From: Novosphingobium hassiacum
GTDB taxonomy: Bacteria > Pseudomonadota > Alphaproteobacteria > Sphingomonadales > Sphingomonadaceae
Assembly: GCF_014196055.1 (NCBI RefSeq)
Contig: NZ_JACICY010000001.1
Coordinates: forward strand, 372,001 to 436,000
DNA: 64,000 nucleotides
Direction: 5' to 3'
Every line of letters starts with the position of its first letter. Position 1 is the stretch's first letter. Both the position numbers and the translations under genes were made by a program. Positions 26,598 to 34,773 of this stretch are shown in pieces. The notes beneath the pieces were generated by a model. It ran no database searches. It was not told the DNA's origin and saw only the letters and a program-made list of their open reading frames with translations.

Positions 26598-27557
26598 TCA
26601 GTTTTTCCATCGCGCGAAAATGGCGGTGGGAAGGAGGCGGCCGTTCTCGCCTTCCTCGCGGATCGAGAGGTCGCCGTGCTCGATGGTGCCGGGCAAGTGC
26701 TTCAACGCCTCGGCGAGCAGCCCGGCGATGGCGAGCGAGGACATGCGCACGGCGTAGACGGTGAGGAACAGGAAACGGCTGCCGGCATCGAGCAGTTGCG
26801 CGCAATCGGCGATCAGGTTGGGCAGGTGTTCCTCAAGCCGCCAGACCTCACCATCGGGGCCGCGACCGAACTTGGGCGGGTCGAGGATGATACCGTCGTA
26901 GCGCTTGTTGCGGCGGACTTCGCGGGCAGCGAACTTGGCGGCGTCGTCGACGATCCAGCGTACCGGGCGGTCAGTCATGCCGGACAACTCGGCATTGACG
27001 CGGGCCTGCGCGACGGACTTCTTCGAGGCGTCGACATGGGTGACCGGGCCGTAGTCGCTGAGTGCGAGCGTGCCGACACCGGTGTAGCCGAAGAGGTTGA
27101 GGGTGCTGGCGTCGCCGCGCAGGCGGGGACCTCCCTCGTCCTGGTTGGCGCCATTCGGCCTGAGGTCCCCGCCTGCGCGGGGACGCGCTGAATCTGAGGT
27201 AAGACGCTCACCCATCCAGTCCCACACCGGGGCCATGTCGGGAAAGAAGCCGAGGTGGCGGAAGGGAGTGCATGAGGCGGTGAAGCGCACGTCGCCGCGC
27301 GCCAGCTCCCAGCCTTCGCGCGGGACCGGGCCGTTGTACTGCCAGCGCCCGCCGCCGTCCTCGTCCGAGCCGGGGACGAATTCGGCATCGGCTTGCCAGT
27401 CGGGCATGCACGGGCTCCACAGTGCCTGCGCGTCGGGGCGGATGAAGCGGTGCTTGCCATAGCGCTCCAGCTTTCGCCCATCGCCGGAGTCGAGCAGCGC
27501 GAAGTCAGCCCAGCCTTCGCCGATCATCAGCTTTGGCTGGATGTCGAGTTCAGCCAT
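26598..27557 (-). CDS. Class I SAM-dependent methyltransferase (RlmI-like) with an in-frame palindromic insertion
   Basis: This 319-aa protein belongs to the COG1092/PF10672 group of SAM methyltransferases. It shows the SAM-binding NLFGYTGVGTLAL, VDASKKSVAQARVN and the DPPKFGRGPDGEVW catalytic segment, so a nucleobase in RNA is the likely target. Residues about 121-150 (ARPRAGGDL...EGGPRLRGDAS), immediately before the SAM motif, are encoded by an inverted pair of REP-like hairpins and look like an inserted low-complexity loop. The frame stays open across it, so the gene may be functional. Its start overlaps the thrC end by eight bases. Confidence 0.82.
   Translation of the reverse strand: MAELDIQPKLMIGEGWADFALLDSGDGRKLERYGKHRFIRPDAQALWSPCMPDWQADAEFVPGSDEDGGGRWQYNGPVPREGWELARGDVRFTASCTPFRHLGFFPDMAPVWDWMGERLTSDSARPRAGGDLRPNGANQDEGGPRLRGDASTLNLFGYTGVGTLALSDYGPVTHVDASKKSVAQARVNAELSGMTDRPVRWIVDDAAKFAAREVRRNKRYDGIILDPPKFGRGPDGEVWRLEEHLPNLIADCAQLLDAGSRFLFLTVYAVRMSSLAIAGLLAEALKHLPGTIEHGDLSIREEGENGRLLPTAIFARWKN
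27111..27184. repeat. REPIN-like inverted hairpin pair inside a coding sequence
   Basis: Arms 27111-27133 and 27162-27184 are inverted copies matching at 22 of 23 bases, with a 28-base spacer. The right arm alone folds as GTCCCCGC-CTGC-GCGGGGAC, and the left arm does the same with one mismatch. The architecture matches the intergenic pair at 32716-32790. Confidence 0.85.
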
Positions 27558-28956
27558 GTTGCGGCGTCGCGCGCGCAGCCACGTAGGCGGCGATCTCTTC
27601 GTAGCTGCCGGTCAGGTGGTCGCAGCGCTCCTCGCGCTCGAACAGGTCACCCACGCGGGCAGGCAGACCCGGACGTAGGCCGGTGGCGCGTTCTACCGCA
27701 TCGACGAACTTGGCCGGGTGCGCGGTCGCGAGCGTGACGATGGGTACGCCTGCCGGGATGCCCTTGGTAACGCGCGCGGCGTGGAGCGCGATGGCGGTGT
27801 GCGGGTCGAGGACTTCGCCGGTCGCTTCATAGGCCCAGCGCATGGCGTTGGCCATGTTGCCTGCATCGGCGCGTTCGGAGGAGAACAGCGCGGCAGACGA
27901 TTCGCGCTGCGCGTTGGTCAGCTGGATCGCCTTGTTGGCATCGAAGCTGCGCATCTGTTCGGCAAGAGCAGCGCCGTCGCGTCCGCAGCCATCGAACAGC
28001 AGGCGTTCGAAGTTGGACGAGACCTGGATGTCCATCGACGGCGCCGCGGTCGGGGTGACTGTGCTGGCCGAATAATCGCCGGTCGAAAGCGCGCGGTGGA
28101 GGATGTCGTTGACGTTGGTCGCGACGATCAGGCGCTCGATCGGCAGACCCATCTTGGCCGCGACGTAGCCCGCAAAGACGTCGCCGAAGTTGCCGGTCGG
28201 CACCGAGAACGCGACCTTGCGCTGCGGCGCGCCCAATTGGAGCGCGGCGTAGAAGTAGTAGACGACCTGGGCCATCAGCCGCGCCCAGTTGATCGAGTTG
28301 ACCGCAGCGATGTGGAAGGTTCCGGTCATCGCCGGATCGTTGAACATGCGCTTTACCGTGGCCTGCGCGTCGTCGAAACTGCCGTCGATGGCAATGTTGT
28401 GGACGTTGGGCGCGATGACCGTGGTCATCTGGCGGCGCTGCACGTCGGACACGCGGCCATGCGGGTGGAGCATGAAGATATCGACCTTGGCGCGGCCTGC
28501 GACCGCGTCGATGGCGGCAGAGCCGGTATCGCCCGAGGTCGCGCCGACGATGGTCAGGTGATCGTCACCCTTGGCGAGGAATTCCTCGAACAACAGGCCG
28601 AGCAGCTGCAGCGCGACGTCCTTGAACGCCAGCGTGGGGCCGTGGAACAGTTCGAGCACCCATTGGGTCTCGTCGAGCTGCTTGAGCGGCACCACGGCGG
28701 CGTGGGCGAAGCGACCGTAGGCTTGCTCGCACAGTTCCAGCAGGCGCTCAGGCGTCAGGCAATCACCGACGAAGGGCTGCATGATTGTCTGCGCGAGCTT
28801 GGCGTAAGGCAGCCCGGCCATCGCGGCGATTTCGTCTGCCGTGAATTGCGGCCACACCTCGGGCACATAAAGGCCGCCGTCGGACGCAAGGCCTGCGAGC
28901 GTGACGCCCTGGAAATCGAGCGAAGGGGCCTGCCCCCGGGTGCTGACGTACTTCAT
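27550..28956 (-). CDS. thrC: Threonine synthase
   Basis: ThrC is the PLP enzyme that converts O-phosphohomoserine to threonine. The 468-aa protein begins MKYVSTRGQAPSLDF, has the PLP-lysine region HGPTLAFKDVALQLLG near residue 108, and the phosphate-binding GATSGDTGSAAIDA and SVPTGNFGDVFAGY. Length fits the longer family (yeast/proteobacterial type). It is the last gene before a repeat-filled gap separating it from the oxidase cluster. Confidence 0.96.
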   Translation of the reverse strand: MKYVSTRGQAPSLDFQGVTLAGLASDGGLYVPEVWPQFTADEIAAMAGLPYAKLAQTIMQPFVGDCLTPERLLELCEQAYGRFAHAAVVPLKQLDETQWVLELFHGPTLAFKDVALQLLGLLFEEFLAKGDDHLTIVGATSGDTGSAAIDAVAGRAKVDIFMLHPHGRVSDVQRRQMTTVIAPNVHNIAIDGSFDDAQATVKRMFNDPAMTGTFHIAAVNSINWARLMAQVVYYFYAALQLGAPQRKVAFSVPTGNFGDVFAGYVAAKMGLPIERLIVATNVNDILHRALSTGDYSASTVTPTAAPSMDIQVSSNFERLLFDGCGRDGAALAEQMRSFDANKAIQLTNAQRESSAALFSSERADAGNMANAMRWAYEATGEVLDPHTAIALHAARVTKGIPAGVPIVTLATAHPAKFVDAVERATGLRPGLPARVGDLFEREERCDHLTGSYEEIAAYVAARATPQHG

Positions 28957-29025
28957 GGGAATGGCCGGTTAGCGAGCATGGGCGAATGTGGCAAGGATTC
29001 TGGCTCACGCCTCCCGGTCATCTGT

Positions 29026-29092
29026 TCCGTTCGTGTCGAGCGAAGTCGAGACACCGCGCACCAGTGTCTCGACTTCGCTCGACACGAACGGA
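29026..29092. repeat. 29-bp perfect inverted repeat
   Basis: Arms 29026-29054 and 29064-29092 are perfect reverse complements (core CGTTCGTGTCGAGCGAAG) around a 9-base loop. The element lies in the gap between SURF1 and thrC. A half copy occurs at 7341. It may act as a bidirectional transcript end, but there is no U-tract. Confidence 0.85.
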
Positions 29093-29111
29093 GCTTTGGG
29101 GGAGACGCGAT

Positions 29112-29675
29112 TTACCCGCGCTCGCGCTTCCTGACCGCGAGCACGTAGATCACCATCGCCACGAGCGCAAAGAACCACCACTGCGCGGCATAGGCGAGGT
29201 GGTTGTTGGCGATGTCGTTGGGATCGGGGCGCGCGTTGGCAGCGAGGCCTGCCTGGGGCGGGTCGGCGACCAGGCGGGGTCCGGGGGCGATCCAGCCGGT
29301 GACCTTGCCGCCGCTCCATTCGACGGTCGCGGGCGTTTGTGCGACGCCGAGGACGAGTTCGGCGGTCGTGCCGTCGGCCTGATGGCAGGTGACGATCTGG
29401 GCAATTCCTGCGTCACCCTTCGCTGTGCGGCCCGAGCGTGAGGTAGGGTCGCTGGCCGAGACGCAATCGAGCGATGAGCGATGATAGAGCGCGGCTTCGG
29501 TCTCAGCCGGAGTGAATGGGAACCGCATCTGCGCCGACGAGCCTTGCGCCGCGGTGTAGCGCGCGAGCATGGCTTCCTTCTGGTGCAGCCGCGCGATCTG
29601 CCAGAAGCCGAGACCGATCATGATCGCGACGGCAATCGCCACGATGATCGTCGGCAGGATCGGAAGGCGGCGCAT
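29112..29675 (-). CDS. SURF1-family oxidase assembly protein
   Basis: This 187-aa protein has two membrane spans, one near the N-terminus (LPTIIVAIAVAIMIGLGFWQIARLHQKE, with the SURF1 motif GFWQxxRxxxK) and one at the C-terminus (AAQWWFFALVAMVIYVLAV), with a periplasmic domain between. Both the NHLAYAAQWW motif and the position after ctaE are typical. It is shorter than many SURF1 proteins. SURF1 helps insert haem a into subunit I. Its ATG overlaps the DUF983 stop by one base. Confidence 0.88.
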   Translation of the reverse strand: MRRLPILPTIIVAIAVAIMIGLGFWQIARLHQKEAMLARYTAAQGSSAQMRFPFTPAETEAALYHRSSLDCVSASDPTSRSGRTAKGDAGIAQIVTCHQADGTTAELVLGVAQTPATVEWSGGKVTGWIAPGPRLVADPPQAGLAANARPDPNDIANNHLAYAAQWWFFALVAMVIYVLAVRKRERG

Positions 29676-30046
29676 TACAAGAATCCTTGTTTTTCGAGTC
29701 GCGCGCGCAGGACCGTGGACTTGGCAAGGCGGAGCGCAGCGATGATCGCGAGCGGTACGACAACGCCCCACAGCGGCACCAGCACCCACACAGGCAGGCG
29801 CACCACATCGTCGAGCTTCAGTGCCGCGAGAATCAGCAGGACCGTGACCGGCAGGACGACGAGGTAGAGCGCCCTGCCCTTCGGCTCATGACGTGCCAGA
29901 TCAAGCCCGCAGGCTGTGCACCGCGCCGCCAGTGTGGCCGGGCCGTCCCACGCCCCGCGCGCGCCGCAGCGGGGGCACAAACCGAAAAGGGCAGCCTGGG
30001 TAATCCCCGGCTGCCCCTTCGTTTTCTGGCTTTCGCCGTCTGGCAT
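29675..30046 (-). CDS. DUF983 family membrane protein
   Basis: This 123-aa protein has an N-terminal zinc-ribbon-like segment, GLCPRCGARG and ARCTACGLDL, followed by two transmembrane segments. DUF983 proteins are regularly encoded next to ctaE in alphaproteobacteria and are assumed to help oxidase assembly. Start ATG 30046 overlaps the ctaE stop, and its stop overlaps the SURF1 start. Confidence 0.85.
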   Translation of the reverse strand: MPDGESQKTKGQPGITQAALFGLCPRCGARGAWDGPATLAARCTACGLDLARHEPKGRALYLVVLPVTVLLILAALKLDDVVRLPVWVLVPLWGVVVPLAIIAALRLAKSTVLRARLEKQGFL

Positions 30047-30867
30047 CAGTGGATCTTGTAGCCCCAACCGCCCCAGACGTAGATGGCGACGAACAGGAAC
30101 AGCCACACCACGTCAACGAAGTGCCAGTACCACGCGGCCGCTTCGAAACCGAAGTGCTGGCGCGGGGTGAAGTGGCCCTTGTAGGCGCGAATCAGGCAGA
30201 CGATCAGGAAGATCGTGCCGACGATCACGTGGAAGCCGTGGAACCCGGTCGCCATGTAGAACGACGAACCATAGGTGTTGGTGCCGAACGCGAAGGGTGC
30301 GTGCGCGTATTCGTAGGCCTGGATCGCAGAAAATACGGCGCCCAGGATGATCGTGGCCCACAGGCCCTTCTTCATCCCGTCCCGATCGCCATGGATCAGC
30401 GCGTGGTGCGCCCAGGTCAGCGTGGTGCCGGAGCAGAGCAGGATCAGCGTGTTGAGCAGCGGCAGGTCGAACGGGTCCATGACCGCTTCGATCGCCTTGG
30501 GCGGCCACTGGCCACCGACTGTTTCGGCAATGGTCGACGGAAACAGCGAAAAGTCGAAGAACGCCCAGAACCAGCCGACAAAGAACATCACTTCCGAAGC
30601 GATGAACAGGATCATGCCGTAGCGCTGGTGGAGCTGCACGACAGGCGTGTGATCGCCCGCATGCGCTTCCTTGATGACCTTGCCCCACCACGAGAAGAAC
30701 GTGACGATGACGCCAAGCAGGCCGAGCAGGAACACTGCGCTGCCGCCAGCCATCTTGTGCATCCAGAACACGCCGCCGGTGGCCATGGTCAGCGCGGAAA
30801 ATGCGCCGATGATCGGCCAGATGTCAGGCGGCAGAATGTGATAATCGTGGTTCTTGGTGCCGGCCAT
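30046..30867 (-). CDS. ctaE: Cytochrome c oxidase subunit III
   Basis: This 273-aa protein has seven hydrophobic segments and the subunit III motifs ASEVMFFVGWFWAFF, TLTWAHHAL and the C-terminal YWHFVDVVWLFLF. It begins MAGTKNHDYHILPPDIWP. Subunit III stabilises the aa3 oxidase core during turnover. It lies 80 bases downstream of ctaG and overlaps the DUF983 gene. Confidence 0.97.
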   Translation of the reverse strand: MAGTKNHDYHILPPDIWPIIGAFSALTMATGGVFWMHKMAGGSAVFLLGLLGVIVTFFSWWGKVIKEAHAGDHTPVVQLHQRYGMILFIASEVMFFVGWFWAFFDFSLFPSTIAETVGGQWPPKAIEAVMDPFDLPLLNTLILLCSGTTLTWAHHALIHGDRDGMKKGLWATIILGAVFSAIQAYEYAHAPFAFGTNTYGSSFYMATGFHGFHVIVGTIFLIVCLIRAYKGHFTPRQHFGFEAAAWYWHFVDVVWLFLFVAIYVWGGWGYKIH

Positions 30868-30947
30868 GATCGTCGAAGTCCCCGTGTCAGGTCAGGTCGT
30901 GTTGGATGTCCCGGACGAGTATCCGGGACGAATGGTTCATCTGGCCT

Positions 30948-31577
30948 TTATCGCCGTGCTGGCGTGCGGTCCAGAGGCTTTTCCATCGGTTGTTGAACAG
31001 GCTTGGCCGTGGCGGCAGCAGCGCTCTGCGGGGTCTCGTTGAACGTATAGCTCAACGTGATCTCCTCGATGTTCTTTGCATTCGGGTCGTCGAGAATCGC
31101 GGGATCGACATAGTAGATCACCGGCATGCGCACTTCCTGACCCGGCATCAGCTTCTGTTCGGTAAAGCAGAAGCACTGGATCTTGTTGAAGTACCGGCCC
31201 GCCTGTTCGGGCGAGACGTTGAAGATGGCGGTGCCGGTGACCGGGCGGCCCGAGAGGTTGTGCGCGTAGTACGTGGCCAGCTTGCGCTCGCCGACCTTCA
31301 TGTCCTGCGTCACCTGTTCGGGGCGGAACTGCCACGGCAGGCCCGGCGCAACATTGGCATCGAAGCGCACGCGGATCATCTTGCCCGCGACCTTGATACC
31401 GGCAACCTTGGCCGCATCGGCGCGCTGGGTAGTGCCGCCGTAGCCGGTGACCTGGCAGAACAGGCGGTAGAGCGGGACCGAGGCGTAGCCCGCACCGAGC
31501 ATCGCCAGAGCGCCGCCCGCCGCCATCAGACCGACGCGGCGGTTCTTGCGTGGATCTGGGATGACGCGTGCGTTCAT
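30948..31577 (-). CDS. ctaG: Cytochrome c oxidase assembly protein CtaG/Cox11
   Basis: CtaG/Cox11 delivers copper to the CuB site of subunit I. The 209-aa protein has one N-terminal membrane anchor (LMAAGGALAMLGAGYASVPLY) and a periplasmic Ig-like domain with the copper-binding CFCF motif in KIQCFCFTEQ. The first conserved cysteine is in LFCQVTGYGG. The ATG at 31577 is one base from the stop of the small coxF-like gene; the longer frame overlaps that gene and is rejected. Confidence 0.96.
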   Translation of the reverse strand: MNARVIPDPRKNRRVGLMAAGGALAMLGAGYASVPLYRLFCQVTGYGGTTQRADAAKVAGIKVAGKMIRVRFDANVAPGLPWQFRPEQVTQDMKVGERKLATYYAHNLSGRPVTGTAIFNVSPEQAGRYFNKIQCFCFTEQKLMPGQEVRMPVIYYVDPAILDDPNAKNIEEITLSYTFNETPQSAAAATAKPVQQPMEKPLDRTPARR

Positions 31578-31578
31578 C

Positions 31579-31734
31579 TCAATGCGTACCTGCCGACTGG
31601 CCTGCGATCTTGACGATGGTGATCGCGAAGAACAGCACCGCCAGCGCGCACAGGATCGCGCCAAGCACGCGGTTGCGGCCGCGCTGGCGCGCGCGGTACA
31701 GCTCGGTCTGTTCGGGGGTAAGCGGTTCGTTCAT
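31579..31734 (-). CDS. Small single-span protein of the oxidase cluster (CoxF-like)
   Basis: This is a short gene of 51 aa: a hydrophilic N-terminus ([20 protein letters not shown]) followed by one membrane span (VLGAILCALAVLFFAITIV) and a short tail ending GTH. Its ATG overlaps the ctaB stop (ATGA) and it ends one base before the ctaG start region. CoxF-type small proteins occupy this slot between ctaB and ctaG in alphaproteobacteria. Function is inferred only from position. Confidence 0.83.
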   Translation of the reverse strand: MNEPLTPEQTELYRARQRGRNRVLGAILCALAVLFFAITIVKIAGQSAGTH

Positions 31735-32648
31735 CACTGCCAGCCTTGCACCGTGGCAAGCCGGTCGATCACCAGCATGCCGAAAAGGACGAATAGATAG
31801 AGAATCGAGTAACCGAACAGCCGCTTTTCAGGGACCATCCCGTCACCCGGCACCGATTTCCGCAAGCCGACTTTGGCCGAGAGCGCGACGAACACCAGCC
31901 CGAGCAGCAGCGCCGACCAGCCATAGATCGCGCCAGTCCCGCCGATCCACCACGGCACCAGCGTCAGTGGCAGGAGCGCGATGGCGTAGGCAAGGATCTG
32001 GCGACGGGTCGATGTCTCGCCCGCGACGACCGGCATCATCGGAATGCCGACTTTGGCGTAATCGGTCTGCACGAACAGCGCGAGTGCCCAGAAGTGCGGC
32101 GGGGTCCACATGAAGATGATCGCGAACAGCAGCACCGGCATCAAGGTGATGTCGCCGGTCACCGCGATCCAGCCGATCATCGGCGGGAACGCCCCTGCCC
32201 CGCCACCGATCACGATGTTCTGCGGGGTGCGCGGCTTGAGCCACACGGTGTAGATCCAGGCATAGTAGAAGATCGAGAACGCCAGGATCGCCGCAGCAAG
32301 CACGCCGACGCCGAGGCCCATGACCATAACCGAACCTGCCGACAGCGCGATGCCGAAATCGCGCGCCGAGGTGCGCTCCATCCTGCCGGCGGGAAGCGGT
32401 CGGGCGGCGGTGCGCTTCATCCCCGCGTCAATATCGGCTTCCCACCACTGGTTCAGCGCTGCGGCGCCGCCTGCGCCCACGGCGATGCACAGGATCGCGG
32501 TGAAGGCGATGACCGGGTGAATGCTGCCGGGAGCCGCCAGCAACCCGCACAGGCCGGTGAAGATCACCAGCGTCATCACGCGAGGCTTGGTCAGCGCAAA
32601 GAAATCGCGCCATTCGGCGGGGAGCGGAAGGGTTTGGCCTGAGTCCAT
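31734..32648 (-). CDS. ctaB: Haem o synthase (protohaem IX farnesyltransferase)
   Basis: CtaB is a UbiA-superfamily membrane enzyme that farnesylates haem b to haem o. The 304-aa protein shows [23 protein letters not shown], with the Asp-rich prenyl-binding motif, and a second conserved stretch [13 protein letters not shown]. About nine membrane segments are visible. It heads the ctaB-coxF-ctaG-ctaE unit; the upstream 405 bases are repeats. Confidence 0.96.
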   Translation of the reverse strand: MDSGQTLPLPAEWRDFFALTKPRVMTLVIFTGLCGLLAAPGSIHPVIAFTAILCIAVGAGGAAALNQWWEADIDAGMKRTAARPLPAGRMERTSARDFGIALSAGSVMVMGLGVGVLAAAILAFSIFYYAWIYTVWLKPRTPQNIVIGGGAGAFPPMIGWIAVTGDITLMPVLLFAIIFMWTPPHFWALALFVQTDYAKVGIPMMPVVAGETSTRRQILAYAIALLPLTLVPWWIGGTGAIYGWSALLLGLVFVALSAKVGLRKSVPGDGMVPEKRLFGYSILYLFVLFGMLVIDRLATVQGWQ

Positions 32649-32715
32649 GGTTGGCCGCGCCTATACGCGCGAGTGCGGCGCGAGGGAAGCGAAACGGGAT
32701 GAGCGGTGGATAGGA

Positions 32716-32790
32716 CCTCGTCATCCCCGCGAAGGCGGGGATCCAGTCGGCGCTTGGGGCTGGATCCCCGCCTTCGCGGGGATGACGAGG
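32716..32790. repeat. REPIN: perfect inverted pair of 31-bp hairpin units
   Basis: Arms 32716-32746 and 32760-32790 are perfect reverse complements over 31 bases. Each arm contains its own stem ATCCCCGC/GCGGGGAT closed by CTTC or GAAG. This unit is of the type common in proteobacterial genomes. It lies between the two halves of the oxidase gene cluster. Confidence 0.9.
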
Positions 32791-32861
32791 ATGGGTGGAT
32801 GACGAGGATGTGTTGATGACGAGCACGAGGGGTGGGCAATCTTGAGGAGGGTGGCGTTGCA

Positions 32862-32896
32862 GGCCCACCCCCGGCCCCTCCCGCGCGCGGGAGGGG
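32862..32896. repeat. Family 1 GC-rich hairpin repeat
   Basis: GGCCCACCCCC is followed by the stem CCCCTCCCGC / GCGGGAGGGG with a CGC loop, matching copies at 8757 and 21370. Confidence 0.65.
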
Positions 32897-33001
32897 GAAG
32901 AAGTGACGTCAGACTGGCCTTCCCGCAAACGGGAGGGCCGCGAGACTTGGGTCACGAAGTGTCCCTAGTCGCAGCGGGGTGGGCACTACGCGGCCCAACG
33001 A

Positions 33002-33030
33002 GAAAGGCCCCCGGGTTTCCCCGGAGGCCT
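33002..33030 (-). terminator. Terminator downstream of ctaD
   Basis: On the minus strand a GC stem (AGGCC...CCGGG/CCCGG...GGCCT) is followed by TTTCT, 24 bases beyond the ctaD stop. It is a fair intrinsic terminator for the ctaC-ctaD unit, though its U-tract is short. Confidence 0.55.
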
Positions 33031-33053
33031 GTTCTCTAACTCGAACCTCTATC

Positions 33054-34742
33054 TCAGTGACCGGCCTTGTCGTCGATCACGGGCAGGGTTTCGAACTGGT
33101 GGAACGGCGGGGGCGAGGACAGGGTCCACTCCAGCGTCGTTGCGCCTTCGCCCCAGTAGTTGGCTTCCGCCTTCTTGCCCGCGAGGAACGCGTAGAGCAT
33201 GTTGATGAAGAAGATCACGATCGAGGCGGCCATGATGACGTAGCCGATCGAGGCGACCCAGTTCCAGTGCGCGAAGGCCGCAGCATAGTCGGGGTAGCGG
33301 CGTGGCATGCCCTGGACGCCGAGGAAGTGCATCGGGAAGAAGATCAGGTTCACGCCGACGAAGAACACCCAGAACTGCAGGTGGCTGAGGAACTCGGAGT
33401 GCATCCGGCCGCTCATCTTGGGGAACCAGTAGAAGAACCCGGCAAAGAGCGAGGTCACCGCGCCCAGCGACAGCACGTAGTGGAAGTGCGCCACAACGTA
33501 GTAGGTGTCGTGCAGGTTGTCGTCGACGCCGCCATTGGCGAGCACGACGCCGGTCACGCCGCCGACGGTGAACAGGAAGATGAAGCCGAGTGCCCAGACC
33601 ATCGGCGACTTGAACTCGAGGCTGCCGCCCCACATCGTTGCGATCCACGAGAAGATCTTGATGCCGGTCGGCACCGCGATGACCATGGTTGCGGCGGTGA
33701 AGTACATCTTCGTGTTAACGTCGAGGCCGGTGGTGTACATATGGTGTGCCCACACGATGAACCCGACCACGCCGATGGCGACCATCGCGTAAGCCATGCC
33801 GAGGTAGCCGAACACCGGCTTCTTCGAGAAGGTCGAGACGATCTGGCTGATGATGCCGAAGCCCGGCAGGATCATGATGTAGACTTCGGGGTGACCGAAG
33901 AACCAGAACAGATGCTGGTAGAGCACCGGATCGCCGCCGCCGCTGGCATCGAAGAAGGTCGTGCCGAAGTTGCGATCGGTCAGCAGCATGGTGATCGCGG
34001 CAGCAAGCACTGGCAGTGCGAGCAGCAGCAGGAACGCGGTGACCAGCACCGACCACACGAACAGCGGCATCTTGTGCAGGGTCATGCCCGGCGCGCGCAT
34101 GTTGAAGATGGTGGTGATGAAGTTGACCGCGCCGAGGATCGAACCCGCGCCTGCAAGGTGGAGCGAGAAGATCGCGAAGTCGACCGCAGGACCGACCGAG
34201 CCGGACGTCGACAGCGGAGCGTAGACGGTCCAGCCGGTGCCAGCGCCCTGCCCTGTGCCGCCCGGCATGAATGCCGAAAACATCAGCGAACAGAAGCCCG
34301 CCACGGTCAGCCAGAACGAGACATTGTTCATGCGCGGGAACGCCATGTCGGGCGCGCCGATCATGAGCGGGACGAACCAGTTGCCGAAGCCACCGATGAT
34401 CGCCGGCATGACCATGAAGAACACCATGATCAACCCGTGCGCCGTGATCAGCACGTTCCACAAGTGCAGCTGCTGGTCGAAGCTTGGGTTGGCCGTGCCC
34501 AGCAGTTCGGCGAAGTAGCCGAGATACTGAATGCCGGGCGCTGCCAGTTCGGCGCGCATCATGCCGGACACCGCACCGCCGACGATCCCTGCGAAAATCG
34601 CGAAGATCAGGTACAGCGTACCGATGTCCTTGTGGTTGGTGGACATGAACCAGCGGGCGAAGAACGCCGGCTTGTGATCATGATCGTGGTCGTGCGCGTG
34701 ATCGTGCGCATCGAAGCCTTCGTTTGCGGGAATGGTGGCCAT
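33054..34742 (-). CDS. ctaD: Cytochrome c oxidase subunit I (aa3 type)
   Basis: This 562-aa protein is the catalytic subunit carrying haem a and the haem a3-CuB centre. It has twelve membrane segments and the canonical motifs [36 protein letters not shown] (CuB His and cross-linked Tyr) and [13 protein letters not shown]. The N-terminal 25 residues are unusual: [12 protein letters not shown], a histidine/aspartate run that could bind metal. I chose ATG 34742 (MATIPANEG); a longer frame from 34799 overlaps ctaC. It follows ctaC by 31 bases. Confidence 0.97.
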   Translation of the reverse strand: MATIPANEGFDAHDHAHDHDHDHKPAFFARWFMSTNHKDIGTLYLIFAIFAGIVGGAVSGMMRAELAAPGIQYLGYFAELLGTANPSFDQQLHLWNVLITAHGLIMVFFMVMPAIIGGFGNWFVPLMIGAPDMAFPRMNNVSFWLTVAGFCSLMFSAFMPGGTGQGAGTGWTVYAPLSTSGSVGPAVDFAIFSLHLAGAGSILGAVNFITTIFNMRAPGMTLHKMPLFVWSVLVTAFLLLLALPVLAAAITMLLTDRNFGTTFFDASGGGDPVLYQHLFWFFGHPEVYIMILPGFGIISQIVSTFSKKPVFGYLGMAYAMVAIGVVGFIVWAHHMYTTGLDVNTKMYFTAATMVIAVPTGIKIFSWIATMWGGSLEFKSPMVWALGFIFLFTVGGVTGVVLANGGVDDNLHDTYYVVAHFHYVLSLGAVTSLFAGFFYWFPKMSGRMHSEFLSHLQFWVFFVGVNLIFFPMHFLGVQGMPRRYPDYAAAFAHWNWVASIGYVIMAASIVIFFINMLYAFLAGKKAEANYWGEGATTLEWTLSSPPPFHQFETLPVIDDKAGH

Positions 34743-34773
34743 TTCGGTCGAACCTTGTCCTTGGAACTTCGCG

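Larger units (their letters stand above)
32649..33053. other. 405-base gene-free gap between ctaD and ctaB filled with repeats
   Basis: No gene is supported here. The gap holds a perfect REPIN (32716-32790), three degenerate tails GGATGACGAGGATG (32781-32822), a family 1 hairpin (32862-32896), a second G/C hairpin (about 32918-32938) and a terminator-like stem (33002-33030). The ORFs seen in it encode only the usual REP-derived peptides (for example IPAFAGM). Confidence 0.8.

Noticed and set aside
24101..27200. Shared GCTGAATCTG in the moaD repeat and beside the in-gene palindrome
   Set aside because: A ten-base match in GC-rich DNA can arise by chance; the two surroundings share nothing else.
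27718..29148. 476-aa open frame opposite thrC
   Set aside because: Antisense to a clear threonine synthase; no recognisable motif and no ribosome site.
32521..32802. 93-aa ORF between ctaB and ctaD
   Set aside because: Its sequence (for example IPAFAGM) is the standard translation of REP hairpins, not a gene.
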